A DNA stretch of 52,500 nt from NCBI GenBank assembly GCA_046759385.1, contig JBHICC010000016.1, positions 1 to 52,500 of the forward strand, given 5' to 3'. Within the stretch, counting starts at the first letter, position 1; each line of letters begins with the position of its first letter. The stretch is from JBHICC01 sp046759385. Lineage in GTDB: Bacteria; Pseudomonadota; Gammaproteobacteria; Acidiferrobacterales; SPGG2. A program made the position numbers and the translations under genes. The notes under the pieces were generated by a model, which was not told the origin of the DNA, ran no database searches, and saw only the letters and a list, made by a program, of their open reading frames with translations. Shown one piece after another: positions 51,712-52,500 of the stretch.

Positions 51712-52500
51712 ATGACTGTCTTAGAGCGCTTGCACCTCGATAAGACCTTCGTATACGGACTGCTCGTGCTCGGATTTCTAAGCATTATCATCCTTTACAG
51801 CGCCAGCGCGGGCGAATCCAAGATCGCGCTTGCCCAGAGCATGCGTCTGATCATCGGGTTCGCGATCATGCTAGCGGTGGCTCAAATCCCCCCGGAAAGC
51901 TTGGCGCGCTGGTCGCCGCACCTCTACGTTATTGGGCTTATGCTCCTCGGGGTGGTGCTTATCTTTGGCGGAACGGGCAGGGGTGCGCAGCGTTGGCTTA
52001 GCCTAGGAATCCTCAACTTTCAGCCCTCCGAGATTATGAAAATCGGGCTGCCGATGGTACTCGCCTGCTATCTCTCCCGCCGCGCTCTTCCGCCTCGACC
52101 GTCTGCGATTGCTGTCGCCGCGGCGCTCGTGCTAGTCCCAACATTGTTGATCGCGCGACAACCTGATCTCGGCACGGCACTGCTGGTAATGATGTCCGGG
52201 TTGTTTGTGTTGTTTCTGGCTGGCATGCGATGGCGAACAATCACAGTGCTAGTTGGTGTGCTTGCGGCGCTTCTGCCCCTCCTTTGGATTTATCTGCATG
52301 ACTATCAGAGGCAACGTATCCTGACCTTGTTCAATCCCGAATCGGACCCGCTCGGCACTGGCTATCACATTATTCAGTCGATGATTGCCGTCGGCTCGGG
52401 GGGGCTGTATGGAAAAGGGTGGTTTAACAGCACACAGACGCAGCTAGAGTATCTTCCAGAAAGCTCGACAGATTTTGTGTTCGCCGTCTTCGCTGAAGAG
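51712..52500 (+). CDS. rodA: Rod shape-determining protein RodA, N-terminal part
   Basis: This SEDS-family peptidoglycan glycosyltransferase is cut by the window end, with 263 codons visible. From the ATG at 51712 the product starts MTVLERLHLDKTF and shows several membrane segments. It contains the SEDS hallmarks GRGAQRWLSLG, FQPSEIMKIGLP, RQPDLGTALLV and the extracellular-loop region YQRQRILTLFNPESDPLG. The visible part ends inside STDFVFAVFAEE, a conserved SEDS motif. It is the partner of PBP2 encoded just upstream (45-base gap). Confidence 0.96.
   Translation, partial: MTVLERLHLDKTFVYGLLVLGFLSIIILYSASAGESKIALAQSMRLIIGFAIMLAVAQIPPESLARWSPHLYVIGLMLLGVVLIFGGTGRGAQRWLSLGILNFQPSEIMKIGLPMVLACYLSRRALPPRPSAIAVAAALVLVPTLLIARQPDLGTALLVMMSGLFVLFLAGMRWRTITVLVGVLAALLPLLWIYLHDYQRQRILTLFNPESDPLGTGYHIIQSMIAVGSGGLYGKGWFNSTQTQLEYLPESSTDFVFAVFAEE

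Overview
This window looks like a chromosomal stretch from a free-living, aerobic gammaproteobacterium of moderately high GC. The evidence is the set of gene neighbourhoods: gatCAB divergent from mreBCD-mrdA-rodA, gpsA-secB-rhodanese, DUF971-ubiE-ubiJ-ubiB, envC-ctpA-polysaccharide deacetylase, and bioF-bioH-bioC-bioD. An A1-type cytochrome c oxidase, a PPi-dependent phosphofructokinase and a proton-pumping pyrophosphatase would fit an autotrophic or chemolithotrophic relative of the Acidiferrobacterales type, but that placement is inference. I saw no rRNA, tRNA, CRISPR array, insertion sequence or prophage. Nearly all of the window is ordinary core genome. The exception is one accessory surface-structure locus at about 13.8-18.8 kb.

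Layout. 1-8.2 kb (minus strand): the start of a DUF3179 protein, then the aa3-type oxidase cluster, transcribed DUF2244, coxB, coxA, a 39-residue assembly protein, cox11 and coxC. A terminator follows, then DUF2909, SURF1, a SCO-like protein and cyoE. The heme A synthase ctaA is not in this cluster; it lies alone at 40.0-41.1 kb. 8.5-12 kb: biotin genes bioF-H-C-D on the minus strand, divergent from comF; bioB lies apart at 38.9 kb, overlapping hspQ. 13-13.5 kb: a small WYL-like protein. 13.8-18.8 kb: an outer-membrane beta-barrel ending in an SdrD/Cna-B-like domain, convergent with four secreted proteins. These are a pilus-type chaperone, a small coupled exported protein, and two proteins with pilin-like C-terminal strands. 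A near-consensus sigma-54 promoter precedes the first of the four. I read this as a candidate non-canonical chaperone/usher-like fibre system.

19-26.9 kb: trmL, a small Cys-containing secreted protein, gpsA, secB, a membrane-anchored rhodanese and an ArsR-type regulator with persulfide-sensor-like cysteines; then envC, a C-terminal processing protease, a YibQ-type deacetylase and an outer-membrane barrel. 27-32.5 kb: ubiquinone genes ubiB, ubiJ and ubiE, a DUF971 protein, and a PiT phosphate transporter with its PhoU-like partner. 32.6-38.6 kb: hemB, an adenylate kinase carrying a roughly 97-residue lysine-rich histone-H1-like tail, then pfp and hppA. The last two suggest that PPi formed in glycolysis/gluconeogenesis or biosynthesis is tied to proton pumping. 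38.6-43.8 kb: hspQ, bioB, ctaA, an adenine/adenosine deaminase, DUF2905 and a patatin-like protein. 43.9-52.5 kb: gatB, gatA and gatC (amidotransferase for Asn/Gln-tRNA), divergent from the rod-shape operon mreB-mreC-mreD-mrdA-rodA; rodA runs off the window end.

The two observations most worth following up are the adenylate kinase with the histone-like tail (40 of its last 67 residues are lysine) and the sigma-54-associated surface-assembly locus.
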